Shown: positions 27,859 to 38,026, counted from the stretch's first letter. The stretch is DNA of 64,000 nt from Dehalococcoidia bacterium (GCA_032249735.1 JAVVHA010000006.1:27223-91222), one strand, 5' to 3'. Notes: generated from the sequence alone by a model not told the origin. Numbers and translations: made by a program.

Positions 27859-29526
27859 CTACATCCTGAACACACCGAAGCTAGGTTCGGGGATGGGAGC
27901 ATTGAGGGACATGCTTATGCCCAAGGCCAGGGCCTGGCGCGTCTCCAGAGGGTCGAGGATGCCATCGTCCCACAGGCGGGCGGTGCTGTAATAGGCGTTG
28001 CCCTCCTCCTCGTACTTCTGGAGGATGGGGCGCATGAACTCCTCCTGCTCCTTGGGGCTCATGTCCTTACCCTGGGCGCGTAAGTTGTCCAGGCGGACCG
28101 TGAGGAGGACTTGGGCTGCCTGTTGCCCTCCCATGACCGAGATCCGGGCGTTGGGCCACATCCAGAGGAGGCGAGGCGCATAGGCCCGGCCGCACATAGC
28201 GTAGTTGCCGGCACCGAAGGACCCGCCGATGATGACGGTGAACTTGGGCACCTGGGCACAGGCCACGGCGGTGACCATCTTGGCCCCATGCTTGGCGATC
28301 CCTTCGTGCTCGTAGCGCTTGCCCACCATGAAGCCGGTGATGTTCTGCAGGAAGATGAGGGGGATCTTGCGCTGGGCGCATAGCTCGATGAAGTGGGCCC
28401 CCTTAACGGAGCTCTCCGAGAAGAGGATACCATTGTTGGCCACTATGCCCACCGGGTATCCCATGATGCGGCCAAACCCGCACACCAAAGTGGTGCCGTA
28501 GTTGGCCTTGAACTCCTGGAAGCGGCTGCCGTCCACCAGCCGGGCGATGACCTCTCGCACGTTGAAGCTTTGGCGCAGATCTGAGGGGACGATGCCGTAT
28601 ATCTCCTCGGGGTCGTAGAGGGGGGGCTCAGGAGGGGTCACTGGCCAGGGGATGTGCTTCTGGGCCTGGCCCAGGTTGGCCACCACGCTGCGGCAGATGG
28701 CCAGGGCCTCCTCATCGCTCTGGGCGTAGTGGTCAGCCACGCCGGAGATGTAGGTGTGGACGTAGGCCCCGCCCAGCTCTTCGGCGGAGACCTCCTCGCC
28801 GGTGGCTGCCTTCACCAGGGGCGGGCCGCCGATGAAGATGTTGCCCGTGCCCTGGACGATAATGGCCTCATCGCTCATGGCCGGGACATAGGCCCCGCCG
28901 GCAGTGCATGGCCCCATCACCACGGCGATCTGGGGTATGCCCTGGGCCGACATGCGCGCCTGGTTATAGAAGATGCGCCCGAAGTGGTCACGGTCGGGGA
29001 AGACCTCCGCCTGCAGGGGGAGGAAGGCACCCCCGGAGTCCACCAAGTAAATGCAGGGGAGGCGGTTCTGTTCGGCTATCTCCTGGGCCCGGAGGTGCTT
29101 CTTGACGGTGATGGGATAGTATGTGCCCCCCTTCACTGTGGCGTCGTTGGCTACGATGACCACCTCTCGCCCACATACCCGGCCGATGCCGGTAACGATG
29201 CCTGCCCCAGGGGCCTCATCCCCATACATCCCCCAGGCAGCCAGAGGGGAGAGCTCCAGGAAGGCCGTGCCGGGATCTAGGAGACGTTCGATGCGCTCCC
29301 TGGCGGTGAGCTTGCCGCGGGCGCGATGGCGGCGTATCTGCTCCTCTCCCCCTCCTCGCCGCACCAGCTCCAGCCTGTGCCGCAGCTCGGCCACCAGATG
29401 GCGCATGCGGGCCATGTTCTCTTGAAAGCGGTGATCGCGCACGTCCACGCTGGTGGGCAAGATGGGCACCTGCCCTCCTTCCAGGACGCGGTCCAGGGCG
29501 GCGTCCTGTCTTTCCATAGCCTGCAT
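27859..29526 (-). CDS. Acyl-CoA carboxylase beta subunit (methylcrotonyl-CoA carboxylase carboxyltransferase)
   Basis: A 555-residue carboxyltransferase. The N-terminal half has [18 protein letters not shown] and [15 protein letters not shown], and the MCC-beta-type signature [16 protein letters not shown] with [17 protein letters not shown]; the C-terminal half has [17 protein letters not shown] and [16 protein letters not shown]. It transfers carboxyl from biotin to the acyl-CoA. Length and motifs fit MCC beta (liuB type) rather than PCC beta. ATG at 29526 follows AGGGCGAAAG; an ATG nine bases on is possible. First gene of the four-gene leucine operon. No isovaleryl-CoA dehydrogenase gene is present here. 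Confidence 0.95.
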   Translation of the reverse strand: MQAMERQDAALDRVLEGGQVPILPTSVDVRDHRFQENMARMRHLVAELRHRLELVRRGGGEEQIRRHRARGKLTARERIERLLDPGTAFLELSPLAAWGMYGDEAPGAGIVTGIGRVCGREVVIVANDATVKGGTYYPITVKKHLRAQEIAEQNRLPCIYLVDSGGAFLPLQAEVFPDRDHFGRIFYNQARMSAQGIPQIAVVMGPCTAGGAYVPAMSDEAIIVQGTGNIFIGGPPLVKAATGEEVSAEELGGAYVHTYISGVADHYAQSDEEALAICRSVVANLGQAQKHIPWPVTPPEPPLYDPEEIYGIVPSDLRQSFNVREVIARLVDGSRFQEFKANYGTTLVCGFGRIMGYPVGIVANNGILFSESSVKGAHFIELCAQRKIPLIFLQNITGFMVGKRYEHEGIAKHGAKMVTAVACAQVPKFTVIIGGSFGAGNYAMCGRAYAPRLLWMWPNARISVMGGQQAAQVLLTVRLDNLRAQGKDMSPKEQEEFMRPILQKYEEEGNAYYSTARLWDDGILDPLETRQALALGISMSLNAPIPEPSFGVFRM

Positions 29527-29546
29527 CTTTCGCCCTGAGCAGTCAC

Positions 29547-29576
29547 ATTATCAGACCCCGCGGCCGGTGGAGGCAA
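29547..29576 (-). promoter_or_regulatory. Sigma70-type promoter for the leucine-degradation operon
   Basis: On the minus strand TTGCCT (29576-29571), an 18-base spacer and GATAAT (29552-29547). The predicted start is near 29540, with a leader of about 14 bases carrying AGGGCGAAAG before the beta-subunit ATG at 29526. Confidence 0.55.
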
Positions 29577-29642
29577 GGTGGGTATAGTGAAGCCTGCTCT
29601 TAGGCCTTAAGATGGTGAGAAGAACAAGGCTAGGAGGGGGCT

Positions 29643-30587
29643 ATGGAGTTCGGTGTCCAGAGTAGCCAGGCCAATGCCAGCTGGCAGGATCTCCATGACC
29701 TGTGGCGGGAGCTGGACCGCAACTCCCGCTTTACGTCCCTTTGGGTGGTAGACCATTTCGTCACCGGCTTCGGCACGGCCTTCAACGCCTATGGCCCGCA
29801 CCTTGAGGGGTGGACGTTGCTTGCTGCTCTGGCCTATGCCACCTCGCGGGTGCGGGTGGGCGTCCTGGTAAGTGGGGTGACATATCGGCACCCAGCGGTG
29901 CTTGCCAAGATGGCCACCACCGTCGACCACATCTCGGGTGGGCGTCTCAACTTCGGCATAGGGGCTGCCTGGCATGAGTTCGAGCACCGCTGCTACGGCA
30001 TACCCTTCCCGCCGGTGCGTGAACGCATGGACCGGCTGGAGGAGGCCTTGCATATGATAAAGCTCCTATGGACCAGCGGCCAGCAGCCTGTGAGCTGGAA
30101 GGGGCGCTACTACCAGCTGGAGGGCGCCCCATACAACCCACCCAACGTCCAGCAGCCCCACCCACCCATCTACGTGGGAGGAGGGGGTGAGAGGCGGACC
30201 CTGCGCATAGCTGCCCAGTACGCGGATGCCATGAACGTGTTCGGCTCCCCACAAGAGGTGGCCCGTAAGGTGGAGGTGCTGCATCGGCACTGCCAAGAGG
30301 TAGGGCGGGACCCCTCCCAGATCCGCATCACCGTCACCATGCCCTTCCTGCCCACCGAGGACGAGGAGCGCATTGGCCGCATGGTCTCAGGTATGGCCGC
30401 CTACCAGGGCATAACGCAGGAGGAGGCCCGTCAGCGCATTCTGGCCGGCTCCTTCTCCCAAATGCGGGAGCACCTGGCCCGCTATGTCGAGCTAGGTGTG
30501 CACGAGGTCTACCTGCAGCCCTTCGTCCGCCTCCACCCCCAGCCCTTCCTCCTCTTCTCCGAGGAGGTCATCGCCCACTTCTCCTGA
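29643..30587 (+). CDS. LLM class F420-dependent oxidoreductase (TIGR03560-like)
   Basis: A 314-residue luciferase-like TIM-barrel enzyme. MEFGVQSSQ opens the first strand; [33 protein letters not shown] and [15 protein letters not shown] are cofactor-binding segments of the F420-using branch. The length fits that group. ATG at 29643 follows AGGAGGGGGCT, a strong site. It is divergent from the leucine-degradation operon and 40 bases upstream of copA. The substrate is unknown, and FMN use cannot be ruled out. Confidence 0.9.
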   Translation: MEFGVQSSQANASWQDLHDLWRELDRNSRFTSLWVVDHFVTGFGTAFNAYGPHLEGWTLLAALAYATSRVRVGVLVSGVTYRHPAVLAKMATTVDHISGGRLNFGIGAAWHEFEHRCYGIPFPPVRERMDRLEEALHMIKLLWTSGQQPVSWKGRYYQLEGAPYNPPNVQQPHPPIYVGGGGERRTLRIAAQYADAMNVFGSPQEVARKVEVLHRHCQEVGRDPSQIRITVTMPFLPTEDEERIGRMVSGMAAYQGITQEEARQRILAGSFSQMREHLARYVELGVHEVYLQPFVRLHPQPFLLFSEEVIAHFS

Positions 30588-30640
30588 CCCCGGGAAGGCC
30601 TTATGGGGGGGAGGCTCCCGGTAGTAAGATGGGAGCTGAG

Positions 30641-33220
30641 ATGAAGGGAATGAAGGGGGTTGCCGCCCAGGACGGGAGACGGCAGCTCGTCGTTCCAGTG
30701 GTAGGGATGACGTGTGCTGCCTGCGTCAGGCGGGTGGAGAGGGCCCTTAGGCGCCTGCCCGGGGTGGAGGAGGCCTCGGTCAACCTGGCGGCGGCCAAGG
30801 CGGCGGTGGTGGTCCGCCCCGCGGTGGGGCTAAGGCAGATAGAAGAGGCGGTACGTGAGGCGGGGTACCATGTGCCCCTGGCCACCGTCCGCTTCCTAGT
30901 GGTGGGCGCGACACGCGAAGGCGATTGGGAGCGCATACAGGAATCCCTAGGAAGCATGGACGGGGTAGCGGATGTGGAGGTGAACGGGGACACCTCGGTG
31001 GTCACCGTGCGTTATCTGCAGGATATGGCCTCCCCTGGGGCCATGAAGAGGATGTTGCGGGCCCTCGGCTACCAGGTGGAGGAGCTGGGCGAGGGGGAGA
31101 CGGCCCTTGACCGGGAGAGATGGGCGCGCCAAGAGGAGGTGCGCCGCCAGCTCATCAACCTCATAACTGTGGTACCCCTAGCTGTTTTGGTGATGTTGGG
31201 CTCCTTCCGCGACATGTGGGCCCTGCAAGGGGTGGTGCCGGCGGTCTTGGCCAACAAGTGGGTCCTCATGGCCCTGACAACCCCCATACTGGTGGGGCCG
31301 GCCCGTCAGTTCTTCGTCAGCAGCTACAACGGCCTACGCCATGGTGTAGCTGACATGAACCTCCTCTATGCCACGGGCATAGGCTCGGCATACCTTATAG
31401 CGGTCATCAACACCGTCTGGCCTGAGGCCGGCTTCGGCGGGGAGCGGGCGGTGTTCTATGAGTCGGCGGCCTTTCTCACCACCTTCATCGTCCTTGGGAG
31501 GTATTTGGAAGCCCTCACCCGTGGCCGGACCTCGGAGGCCATAAGACGGCTCATGCGCCTGCAGCCGCGGCGGGCCCATGTCCTTAGGGATGGCCAGGAA
31601 GTGGAGGTCCCCATTGATGAGCTGGAGGTGGGAGATACATGCCTGGTGCGGCCCGGGGAGGCAGTGCCTGTGGATGGGGTGGTGGTGGAAGGCTATTCGG
31701 TGGTGGACGAGTCCATCATGACTGGTGAGAGCATGCCGGTGGAGAAGGGGCCCGGCGATGCGGTTCTGGGCGGCACTATAAACCGGACGGGGGCCTTCAA
31801 GATGCGGGCCACCCGCGTGGGCAGGGAGACGGTCTTGTCCCAGATGATCCGGCTGGTGGAGGAGGCGCAAGGGAGACGAGCCCCTATCCAACGGCTGGCC
31901 GACTGGGTGGCGGGCCATTTCATCCTGGGGGTACACGCCTTAGCTCTGTTGACCTTCCTCTTCTGGTTCTTCGTGGGCTACCAGCGGTGGTTCCAGCCCC
32001 AGACTCGCCTCTTGCTGGGGGCGGGGGAGCTAGCCCAGATGGGCGCCTTTGGCTTCGCTTTCCTAGTCTCGGTGACGGTGCTGGTCATCTCCTGCCCGTG
32101 CGCTGTGGGCCTGGCCACGCCTGCGGCCATGATGGCCGGCTCGGGCATCGCTGCCACCCGGGGAATCCTCTTCAGGGGGGCCGACGCTATAGAGGCGTCG
32201 GCCAGAGTGCAGGCAGTGGTATTGGACAAGACGGGTACCCTCACCGTCGGCTCTCCCTCCGTCACGGAGGTGGTGGCCGTCCCAGGTGCGACCCCCGAGG
32301 AGGTGTTACGTTGGGCGGCCATCAGCGAGAGGTCGTCGGAGCATCCTCTGGCAGCGGCTATTATCCGGGAGGCCCGCACCCGGGGTTTGGACGTGCCCGA
32401 GCCTGATGGCTTCCAGGCCCTGCCTGGGCAAGGGGTGGAGGCCACATATGGAGGGCATCGGGTGGTCCTGGGCAATCGCTCCCTCATGATGGACGCAGGA
32501 GTGGACCCATCTGCCCTGGAGGACCAAGCCCGGCGATTGGAGGAGGATGGCAATACGGTGATGTTTGTGGGCGTGGATGGAAGGCTTTTAGGGCTGGTGG
32601 CCGCGGCCGATACCCTCAAGCCCACCTCCTTTGAAGCGGTGCAGGAGCTGAAGCGCATGGGCCTTCAGGTCTTCCTTCTCACCGGCGATAATTGGCGCAC
32701 GGCGCAAGCGGTGGCGCAGCGCCTGGGCATAGAAGAGGTGCTGGCGGAGGTGAGGCCCCAGGACAAGGTGGAGAAGGTGAAGGAGCTGCAGGCCCAGGGC
32801 CTGCGCGTGGCCATGGTGGGCGATGGCATCAACGATGCCCCAGCCCTGGCCCAGGCGGATGTAGGGATGGCCCTGGGCTCGGGCGCTGACGTGGCCAAGG
32901 AGACGGGCCATGTCATCCTGGTGAGGGACGATCCTCGCGATGTGGTGACTGCCATCCGCATAGCCCGCTTCACCATGAGGAAGGTGAAGGAGAACCTGGC
33001 CTGGGCCTTCATCTACAACGTTGTTACCATCCCCATCGCGGCCGGCGTCCTCTATCCCCTCACCGGGCGGCTGGTGGGGCCGGAGGTGGCCGCCCTGCTC
33101 ATGGCCCTCAGCTCCCTCTCGGTGACCCTCAACTCGGCCACTATGCGGGCCTGGCGGCCGCCATCGTGGGGCCCTTCTCCATCACCAGCTGCTATGCCCC
33201 TTGCTAGGGGGGAGCTCTGA
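30641..33220 (+). CDS. copA: Copper-translocating P1B-type ATPase
   Basis: About 859 residues; exports Cu(I) from the cytoplasm. The first metal-binding domain has GMTCAACV; the second HMA-like domain has GATREGDW at the same place and so lacks the CxxC. Further on are the TGES actuator loop, the intramembrane CPC (485-487), DKTGTLT with phosphorylated Asp529, [19 protein letters not shown], and the Cu(I)-type helix motifs YN and [12 protein letters not shown]. The ATG at 30641 has GGGAG at good spacing; the ATG at 30629 has none. Followed closely by a small membrane protein and a YHS protein. Confidence 0.96.
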   Translation: MKGMKGVAAQDGRRQLVVPVVGMTCAACVRRVERALRRLPGVEEASVNLAAAKAAVVVRPAVGLRQIEEAVREAGYHVPLATVRFLVVGATREGDWERIQESLGSMDGVADVEVNGDTSVVTVRYLQDMASPGAMKRMLRALGYQVEELGEGETALDRERWARQEEVRRQLINLITVVPLAVLVMLGSFRDMWALQGVVPAVLANKWVLMALTTPILVGPARQFFVSSYNGLRHGVADMNLLYATGIGSAYLIAVINTVWPEAGFGGERAVFYESAAFLTTFIVLGRYLEALTRGRTSEAIRRLMRLQPRRAHVLRDGQEVEVPIDELEVGDTCLVRPGEAVPVDGVVVEGYSVVDESIMTGESMPVEKGPGDAVLGGTINRTGAFKMRATRVGRETVLSQMIRLVEEAQGRRAPIQRLADWVAGHFILGVHALALLTFLFWFFVGYQRWFQPQTRLLLGAGELAQMGAFGFAFLVSVTVLVISCPCAVGLATPAAMMAGSGIAATRGILFRGADAIEASARVQAVVLDKTGTLTVGSPSVTEVVAVPGATPEEVLRWAAISERSSEHPLAAAIIREARTRGLDVPEPDGFQALPGQGVEATYGGHRVVLGNRSLMMDAGVDPSALEDQARRLEEDGNTVMFVGVDGRLLGLVAAADTLKPTSFEAVQELKRMGLQVFLLTGDNWRTAQAVAQRLGIEEVLAEVRPQDKVEKVKELQAQGLRVAMVGDGINDAPALAQADVGMALGSGADVAKETGHVILVRDDPRDVVTAIRIARFTMRKVKENLAWAFIYNVVTIPIAAGVLYPLTGRLVGPEVAALLMALSSLSVTLNSATMRAWRPPSWGPSPSPAAMPLARGEL

Positions 33221-33221
33221 G

Positions 33222-33410
33222 ATGGGCTGGGCGCTGGTGTGGGCTGTGGCCTTGGCAGGGGGGATGGCCTTCCTCTTGGCCACCCTGCCGGGCGATTATA
33301 CGTGGGCAGCCCGCTTGGGGGGCGCGGCCTGGGTGGCCTTTTTGCTCCTCATCATCCTCTCGCCCATCATACCGCCTCTGCTGGTGCGCAGGCGCCGTGG
33401 TGGCCGGTAA
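33222..33410 (+). CDS. Small two-helix membrane protein downstream of copA
   Basis: A 62-residue protein with two hydrophobic segments (LVWAVALAGGMAFLLATLP and WVAFLLLIILSPIIPPLLV) and an arginine-rich end (RRRRGGR), suggesting an inner-membrane hairpin with a cytoplasmic basic tail. No family is recognised and there are no metal-binding residues. ATG at 33222 follows the copA stop by one base with GGGGAG upstream, so it is probably cotranslated with copA and may be a small regulator or stabiliser of the pump. That role is inference. Confidence 0.65.
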   Translation: MGWALVWAVALAGGMAFLLATLPGDYTWAARLGGAAWVAFLLLIILSPIIPPLLVRRRRGGR

Positions 33411-33491
33411 CGCCTTGGGCATGTCAGCCGCTAGGGCCAGCTGCTATCATACGCTTGGGAACGCTAGTCATGGCCTCTTGGAGGTGGGAGG

Positions 33492-33647
33492 ATGGTCAAG
33501 GACCCTGTATGTGGCATGGAAGTGGAGCCCCAGACGGCCCCTGCCTCCACCATATACGCTGGCCACGTATATTACTTCTGCGGTGAGGGGTGCAAGAACA
33601 AGTTCCAGCAGGACCCAGGGCGATATATTCTGAAAGGCCACCGCTAA
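33492..33647 (+). CDS. YHS-domain protein, 51 residues
   Basis: A complete small gene. The protein starts MVKDPVCGMEV, continues with YAGHVYYFCGEGCKNKF and ends QQDPGRYILKGHR, matching the YHS domain: a D-P-V-C-G-M opening, then YxFCxxxCxxxF and DPxxY. Such domains occur in and beside copper and other heavy-metal ATPases, where the cysteines are thought to bind metal. ATG at 33492 follows GGAGGTGGGAGG. Standing 81 bases after the small membrane protein, it completes a likely copper-handling set. Confidence 0.88.
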   Translation: MVKDPVCGMEVEPQTAPASTIYAGHVYYFCGEGCKNKFQQDPGRYILKGHR

Positions 33648-33732
33648 CGCTTTACATAGGGGATTCAGGGGGCGGCGTCAGCGTTCGGGCGCCGTTCAGT
33701 TGGGCCTCCCCGAAGCTCGAGGCCTTTGGAGG

Positions 33733-34875
33733 TCACGGCTCTCTCTTAGAGAGAAGTCTATAGATAGCTGTGTCGTCGGAAAGGTAGAGGGAGCCGGCGG
33801 GACCCTGCTTGACGTCCAGCGAACAGGGGTAGCCGGTATCGATGGGGTCCACCGTCCTCCGCAGACCGTTACGTAACTCCTCCAGTTGTGGTGCGGGGAC
33901 GCGTAGGAGGGTCTTTAGACTCCAAGAACAGAAGAGGAGGTCGCCCCGGAAGGGGAGGGCATCTGACCAGTAGACGGTCATACCTGTGGGGACGGTGGCT
34001 ACGGGGCCCGAATCGTATACAGGGTCTATAAACCTCGGGTCTCGGGCCAGGCCGAAAACCACCGGCCACCCGTAATTGCCCCCGGCCACGATGATGTTCA
34101 GCTCGTCGTGGCCGCGGGGACCATCGCCGCCGCTGGGCCCGTTATCGCTCGCCCAAAGCTCGCCGGTGCCAGGGTGGAAGGCGATGCCGAAGACGTTACG
34201 CAGGCCATAGGCGAAGACGGGTGAGCCTGGGAAGGGGTTGTCAGGGGGCACTGAGCCATCGGGGGCCAAGCGCAGGAGGGTGCCCTCCAGGGTGGTTGGG
34301 TCCTGGGCCATGTGGCGGGCCTCCGCGTCCCCTAAGGTGACATAAAGCATGCCATCGGGTCCAAAGGCAAGGCGCCCCCCATTGTGACAACACCTACGGC
34401 CTGTGGGAAGACCATCGATGATCACGTCCTGCTGTACGGCCGAGTTCCCCTCCAGACGGAAGCGCACTACCCTTTGGCTGGCCGGCCGACCTTGGTCATC
34501 GGGCACCGTGTAGAAGGCGTAAAGGTATGGCTTCTGGGGGAACTGGGGGTGGAGGGCAAGGCCCAAGAGCCCATGCTCGGAGTAGCCAGGAGGGCGGGCC
34601 ACCGACAGGGTGGCGACGGGCGTCTCCAGAAGGCGCCCATTAGAATCTATGACTCGAATACGACCCGTCACCTCGGCGAAGAAGAGACGGCCATCGGGGG
34701 AGGGGGCCAGGGCCACGGGCATCTGCAGCCCCCTCACCACCACCTCCAGCACCGGATGGCTTATGGGGGTAGAGGTGATGGTGGGCATGGGTTCAGATTC
34801 CGGGCCCCCGTCGCCGCAGGCGCTCCAGGCCATTAGCAGGGCCAGGGCCCAGGTTGCCCTCCTTAGGAGGCCCAT
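33733..34875 (-). CDS. PQQ-dependent sugar dehydrogenase-like lipoprotein (glucose/sorbosone dehydrogenase family)
   Basis: A 380-residue secreted six-blade beta-propeller. The N-terminus is a lipoprotein signal (LALLMAWSAC, lipid-modified Cys20), followed by a T/P-rich linker. Propeller features: GLQMPVALAPSPDGRLFFAE, EHGLLGLALHPQF with the catalytic-type histidine, HNGGRLAFGPDGMLYV, YGLRNVFGIAFHPGTG and DELNIIVAGGNYGWPVV. Members oxidise sugars or aldoses with PQQ, but many have no proven activity and no PQQ genes are seen here. ATG at 34875 overlaps the MFS gene by 13 bases. Confidence 0.9.
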   Translation of the reverse strand: MGLLRRATWALALLMAWSACGDGGPESEPMPTITSTPISHPVLEVVVRGLQMPVALAPSPDGRLFFAEVTGRIRVIDSNGRLLETPVATLSVARPPGYSEHGLLGLALHPQFPQKPYLYAFYTVPDDQGRPASQRVVRFRLEGNSAVQQDVIIDGLPTGRRCCHNGGRLAFGPDGMLYVTLGDAEARHMAQDPTTLEGTLLRLAPDGSVPPDNPFPGSPVFAYGLRNVFGIAFHPGTGELWASDNGPSGGDGPRGHDELNIIVAGGNYGWPVVFGLARDPRFIDPVYDSGPVATVPTGMTVYWSDALPFRGDLLFCSWSLKTLLRVPAPQLEELRNGLRRTVDPIDTGYPCSLDVKQGPAGSLYLSDDTAIYRLLSKREP

Positions 34876-36203
34876 GGCTTCCCGTGGTGCCCACGCACCA
34901 GACGCCAGTTGACAGCAGCCATGGCCATCATCACGGCGGCGATGAGCCCCAGGACGAGCACGATGCCAGGAGGGCCGGCGAGGGCATCCAGGAGGTCAGT
35001 GAGGGCACCCATGAATATCACAGGTGCCAGCGAGAGGGACTGGGCCACCATCGCCTGGGTGGTGAATATGCGCCCTCGCATATGGCTGGGGGCCCGCTCA
35101 TGCAGCACCGTCTGGGCGGGGGCGTTGAGGAAAGCATAGCTTAGGCCCAGAGGGCCAGCGAAGACCATGGTAAGGGACTGGAGAAGGGAGAGGCCCAACA
35201 ACTTCTCGGGGTTCAAGGGCCCTGAAGCCCGACGCATAAAGGCCGCCAAGGGCTCCACCATGGCCAGCAGGACTAGGCAAAGGGCAATGCCTACCATCCC
35301 GGCAGGGACCAGCCTCTCCTTGCCGAACCGCCTGGCTGCCCAGGGCAGCACCCGTAGCCCTACTAGAGCTCCCACCCCTGTGGGGGCGAAGACGAAGGCG
35401 GCGTTACTGGGAGAGATGTGCAGCACGTCCTTCATGTACCTGGGCATAAGCGTCACGAAAAGCAGGACAAGGGCGTTGCCCACCGTTAGCTGCGCCAAGG
35501 CCACGGCCGATGGTCGGTCGCGGGCCAGAAGACCCAGAGCTTGCCTGAGCTCCCCAGGGATGGCCCTCAGGCGACCGTTTCCTCCCCCACCGCCCAGGCG
35601 CATCAGGGGCGAGAACCAAAAAGCGGAGGCGGCGAACATGCCGCTGCCCACCAAGAACATGGCCTCCCTCCCCACCGAGCCTCCCAGCTTTAGAACGGTG
35701 GGAGCCAAAAAGACCAGCCCCACCAGCTGGGAGCCAATGATGGTGAAGTTGTAGAGGCTGTTGGCGCTTACTAGCTGCTCCTTAGTGACCACCGATGGTA
35801 TAAGGGCCATGACAGCGGGATTGAATAGCAGGTTGCCAGTGGAGAAGAAGAGGGCCAGCGGGTATAAAGCCCATACGTGGCGGTAACCCAAAGCCAGCAG
35901 AACGCAGGTCACGGCCCTCAACACGTTGGCGGCCAACACCACCTTCCCCTTGGCCCAGCGGTCCATCAGCGCGGCCACCAAGGGGCCCAAGACCAAGGTG
36001 GGCATGACCAGAGTGATGATGAGCAAGCTGGTCTGGGTGCTGGAGCCCGTGGCCTCTAGCACTACGATGAGCATAGTGAAGAGCAGAGCGTTGTAGGCTG
36101 TGTGCGCTAGGCCGGAGCCTACCCATAGGGCCAGGAAGCGGCGGTCCCTGAGCAAGGGTGGAGCCCGCCCCACGGGTACTACGGTGGCGCCATCAAAACT
36201 CAT
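34863..36203 (-). CDS. MFS transporter (EntS-like, MFS_3)
   Basis: A 446-residue major facilitator protein with about 12 helices and a hydrophilic central loop near residue 215. It begins LLRDRRFLALWVGSGLAH, the common MFS_3 opening, and has VAALMDRWAKGKVVLAANV, the conserved loop 2/3 motif (G/A-x-x-x-D-R-x-x-K/R). Homologues export siderophores and drugs. Substrate unknown. The ATG at 36203 lies 11 bases inside the DUF951 gene, so translation is probably coupled through pyrF-DUF951-MFS-dehydrogenase. Confidence 0.9.
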   Translation of the reverse strand: MSFDGATVVPVGRAPPLLRDRRFLALWVGSGLAHTAYNALLFTMLIVVLEATGSSTQTSLLIITLVMPTLVLGPLVAALMDRWAKGKVVLAANVLRAVTCVLLALGYRHVWALYPLALFFSTGNLLFNPAVMALIPSVVTKEQLVSANSLYNFTIIGSQLVGLVFLAPTVLKLGGSVGREAMFLVGSGMFAASAFWFSPLMRLGGGGGNGRLRAIPGELRQALGLLARDRPSAVALAQLTVGNALVLLFVTLMPRYMKDVLHISPSNAAFVFAPTGVGALVGLRVLPWAARRFGKERLVPAGMVGIALCLVLLAMVEPLAAFMRRASGPLNPEKLLGLSLLQSLTMVFAGPLGLSYAFLNAPAQTVLHERAPSHMRGRIFTTQAMVAQSLSLAPVIFMGALTDLLDALAGPPGIVLVLGLIAAVMMAMAAVNWRLVRGHHGKPWAS

Positions 36204-36402
36204 GACCCCCGCTGCTCTCCTTGGGGCTGCGCGCCAACACGCGGCGCAAGCGGCGCTCTAGTTGGCTAGGGCTCAAAAGGATACGGCGCCCACACCCCAG
36301 GCAGCGCAGCCCGATGTCTGCACCAGTGCGCACCACCTCCCAGCGGTCGCTCCCGCAAGGGTGGGGCTTGCGCAGCTGCACGACGTCACCCACCTCCAGC
36401 AT
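36193..36402 (-). CDS. DUF951 domain-containing protein
   Basis: A 69-residue protein. MLEVGDVVQLRKPHPCG, WEVVRTGADIGLRC and CLGCGRRILLSPSQLER match DUF951, which is common in Firmicutes and Chloroflexota. The C-P-x and C-x-x-C cysteines could bind zinc. Function unknown; a small nucleic-acid-binding OB/SH3-like fold has been suggested by shape. The ATG at 36402 has AAGG upstream and starts the domain; an open frame to 36507 only covers the pyrF region. It overlaps pyrF by 17 bases. Confidence 0.88.
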   Translation of the reverse strand: MLEVGDVVQLRKPHPCGSDRWEVVRTGADIGLRCLGCGRRILLSPSQLERRLRRVLARSPKESSGGHEF

Positions 36403-37219
36403 GGCCTTGGGTGCTGCTGGCCTTCTGTCTCGCCCTCTCGATCTCGTCCCGCAAGGCCTGGGCGCGACGGCGAACGGCCTGGGGTTCCAGGGGACGGCCC
36501 TCAGCATACAGCACGCGGCGGGCGGCCACCACTATGAGCCCTCCCCCCTCCCTATCCAGGCCAGCCGCCACCGCCGCCTCCAGGTCACCACCCTGGGGCC
36601 CCACCCCTGGGACGAGAAGGGGCATATCGGGACACAGGCGGCGCACTGCTGCGATGTCGTCGGGGGCGGTGGCGCCCACCACCAGCCCAGCGTTGCCCCT
36701 GTCTAGGGCCCGCACCATATCGGCCACCACCAGGAAGAAGGGGCGGCCGTCGGCCGTAGGGAGGGCCTGCAGATGCCCAGCACCAGGGTTGGACCCCCGA
36801 CACCATACGAAGACCCCCTTGTCCTGGTACTCCAGGAAGGGCTCGAGGGCATCGGGGCCCCCATAGGGGTTGACGGTGATGGCGTCGAAGCCGTAGACCT
36901 CCAATAGGGCACGGGCATATAGGCGTGCCACATGGGGCACGTCCCCCCGCTTGGCATCGGCGATGACGGGGACCGATGGCGGCACGGGGGCGATGGCCTC
37001 TAGCAGCACGTTCATGCCGCCCGGCCCCAGCACCTCGAAGAAGGCGAGGTTCACCTTGTAGCAGCAGACTATGTCACAGGTGGCCTCGATAACGGCTTGT
37101 AGAAAGGAAGGTATATGGCGCCCTTCCAGCATCTGGGGATCGGGGTCCAGACCGATGCATAGGAGGCTGCCGTGGCGCCTCTGGGCCTCCCGCAGACGGT
37201 CACGAAAGGACATGCTCAT
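36386..37219 (-). CDS. pyrF: Orotidine 5'-phosphate decarboxylase (type 2)
   Basis: A 277-residue TIM-barrel enzyme that decarboxylates OMP to UMP, the last step of pyrimidine synthesis. LLCIGLDPDP opens the barrel, and the catalytic IADAKRGDV motif has Asp88, Lys90 and Asp93. The length and NPYGGPDALEPFLEY, VWCRGSNPGA and LLVPGVGPQGGD segments are those of the subfamily 2 enzymes. ATG at 37219 follows GGGGGAGGG closely; an ATG two codons on has better spacing. It heads the operon with DUF951, MFS and dehydrogenase genes and is divergent from comB by only 20 bases. Confidence 0.96.
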   Translation of the reverse strand: MSMSFRDRLREAQRRHGSLLCIGLDPDPQMLEGRHIPSFLQAVIEATCDIVCCYKVNLAFFEVLGPGGMNVLLEAIAPVPPSVPVIADAKRGDVPHVARLYARALLEVYGFDAITVNPYGGPDALEPFLEYQDKGVFVWCRGSNPGAGHLQALPTADGRPFFLVVADMVRALDRGNAGLVVGATAPDDIAAVRRLCPDMPLLVPGVGPQGGDLEAAVAAGLDREGGGLIVVAARRVLYAEGRPLEPQAVRRRAQALRDEIERARQKASSTQGHAGGG

Positions 37220-37239
37220 CCCTCCCCCGTCGTGAGGCG

Positions 37240-37992
37240 ATGATAGTTTTAGGTGGGGCCATGGGTCAAGGTAAGCAGTGGCAGGTGGCGTTGTTGCCAG
37301 GGGCTCTAGACATCAGGGGGAAGGTGTGCGTAGCCATCGACGTCCTACGGGCTTCTTCCACGGTAGTGACGGCCCTGGCCCTGGGGGCCCAAGAGGTGGT
37401 GCCTGCGGCATCCCTGAGGCGGGCTCGCTCCTTGGCCCGCCGCTCGGGCTACCTCCTTTGTGGGGAGAGAGGGGGTCTGCCACCGCCGCGCTTTCACCTG
37501 GGCAACTCGCCAGCTCAGCTGCGGCCAGAGGTGGTGGGAGGCAAGGGCCTGGTCCTCACTACTAGCAACGGTACCCGCCTTCTGGCCTCCCTGGCGGAGG
37601 CCAAGGGCGTCCTCGTGGGGTGTCTCCTCAACCGGGAAGCGGTGGCCCGTGCCGCCCTGGCCGTGGATGGCCCTGTGGCCCTAGTCTGTGCTGGCGAGGG
37701 AGGGGGGAGACGCTTGGCCCTTGAGGACGTGATAGGAGCAGGGGCCATCCTGGACGCTGCCCTTTCCCTAGAGCCCAGCTTGATACTAGACGATAGTGCG
37801 CGGTTGGCCCGCTGGGCCTTCCTGGCCTGCCGGGACGACCTAGCGGGGGCCCTGGCGAACACCCAACACGGCCTCTACCTCTTATCATTGGGCTTGCGGG
37901 ACGATGTAAACTTCTGTGCCCGCCTGGATGTGTGGGATGTGGTCCCCAGAATGGAGGCTCGGGGCCCCAACATAGCTGTCCTTCGTCCTTGA
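37240..37992 (+). CDS. 2-phosphosulfolactate phosphatase family protein (ComB-like)
   Basis: A 250-residue protein with the ComB motifs: VAIDVLRASSTVVTALALGA, the LCGERGGLPP and FHLGNSP loop, LVLTTSNGTRLLASL, and CAGEGGGRRLALEDVIGAGA. In methanogens ComB removes phosphate from 2-phosphosulfolactate on the way to coenzyme M; in bacteria it may serve sulfolactate metabolism or have another phosphatase role. No ComA homologue is seen here. ATG at 37240 follows GAGGCG. It is followed by cinA 34 bases on. Confidence 0.92.
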   Translation: MIVLGGAMGQGKQWQVALLPGALDIRGKVCVAIDVLRASSTVVTALALGAQEVVPAASLRRARSLARRSGYLLCGERGGLPPPRFHLGNSPAQLRPEVVGGKGLVLTTSNGTRLLASLAEAKGVLVGCLLNREAVARAALAVDGPVALVCAGEGGGRRLALEDVIGAGAILDAALSLEPSLILDDSARLARWAFLACRDDLAGALANTQHGLYLLSLGLRDDVNFCARLDVWDVVPRMEARGPNIAVLRP

Positions 37993-38026
37993 CGCCTCCT
38001 CTGCCCTGTCCTAGGCTTTGGGTGAG

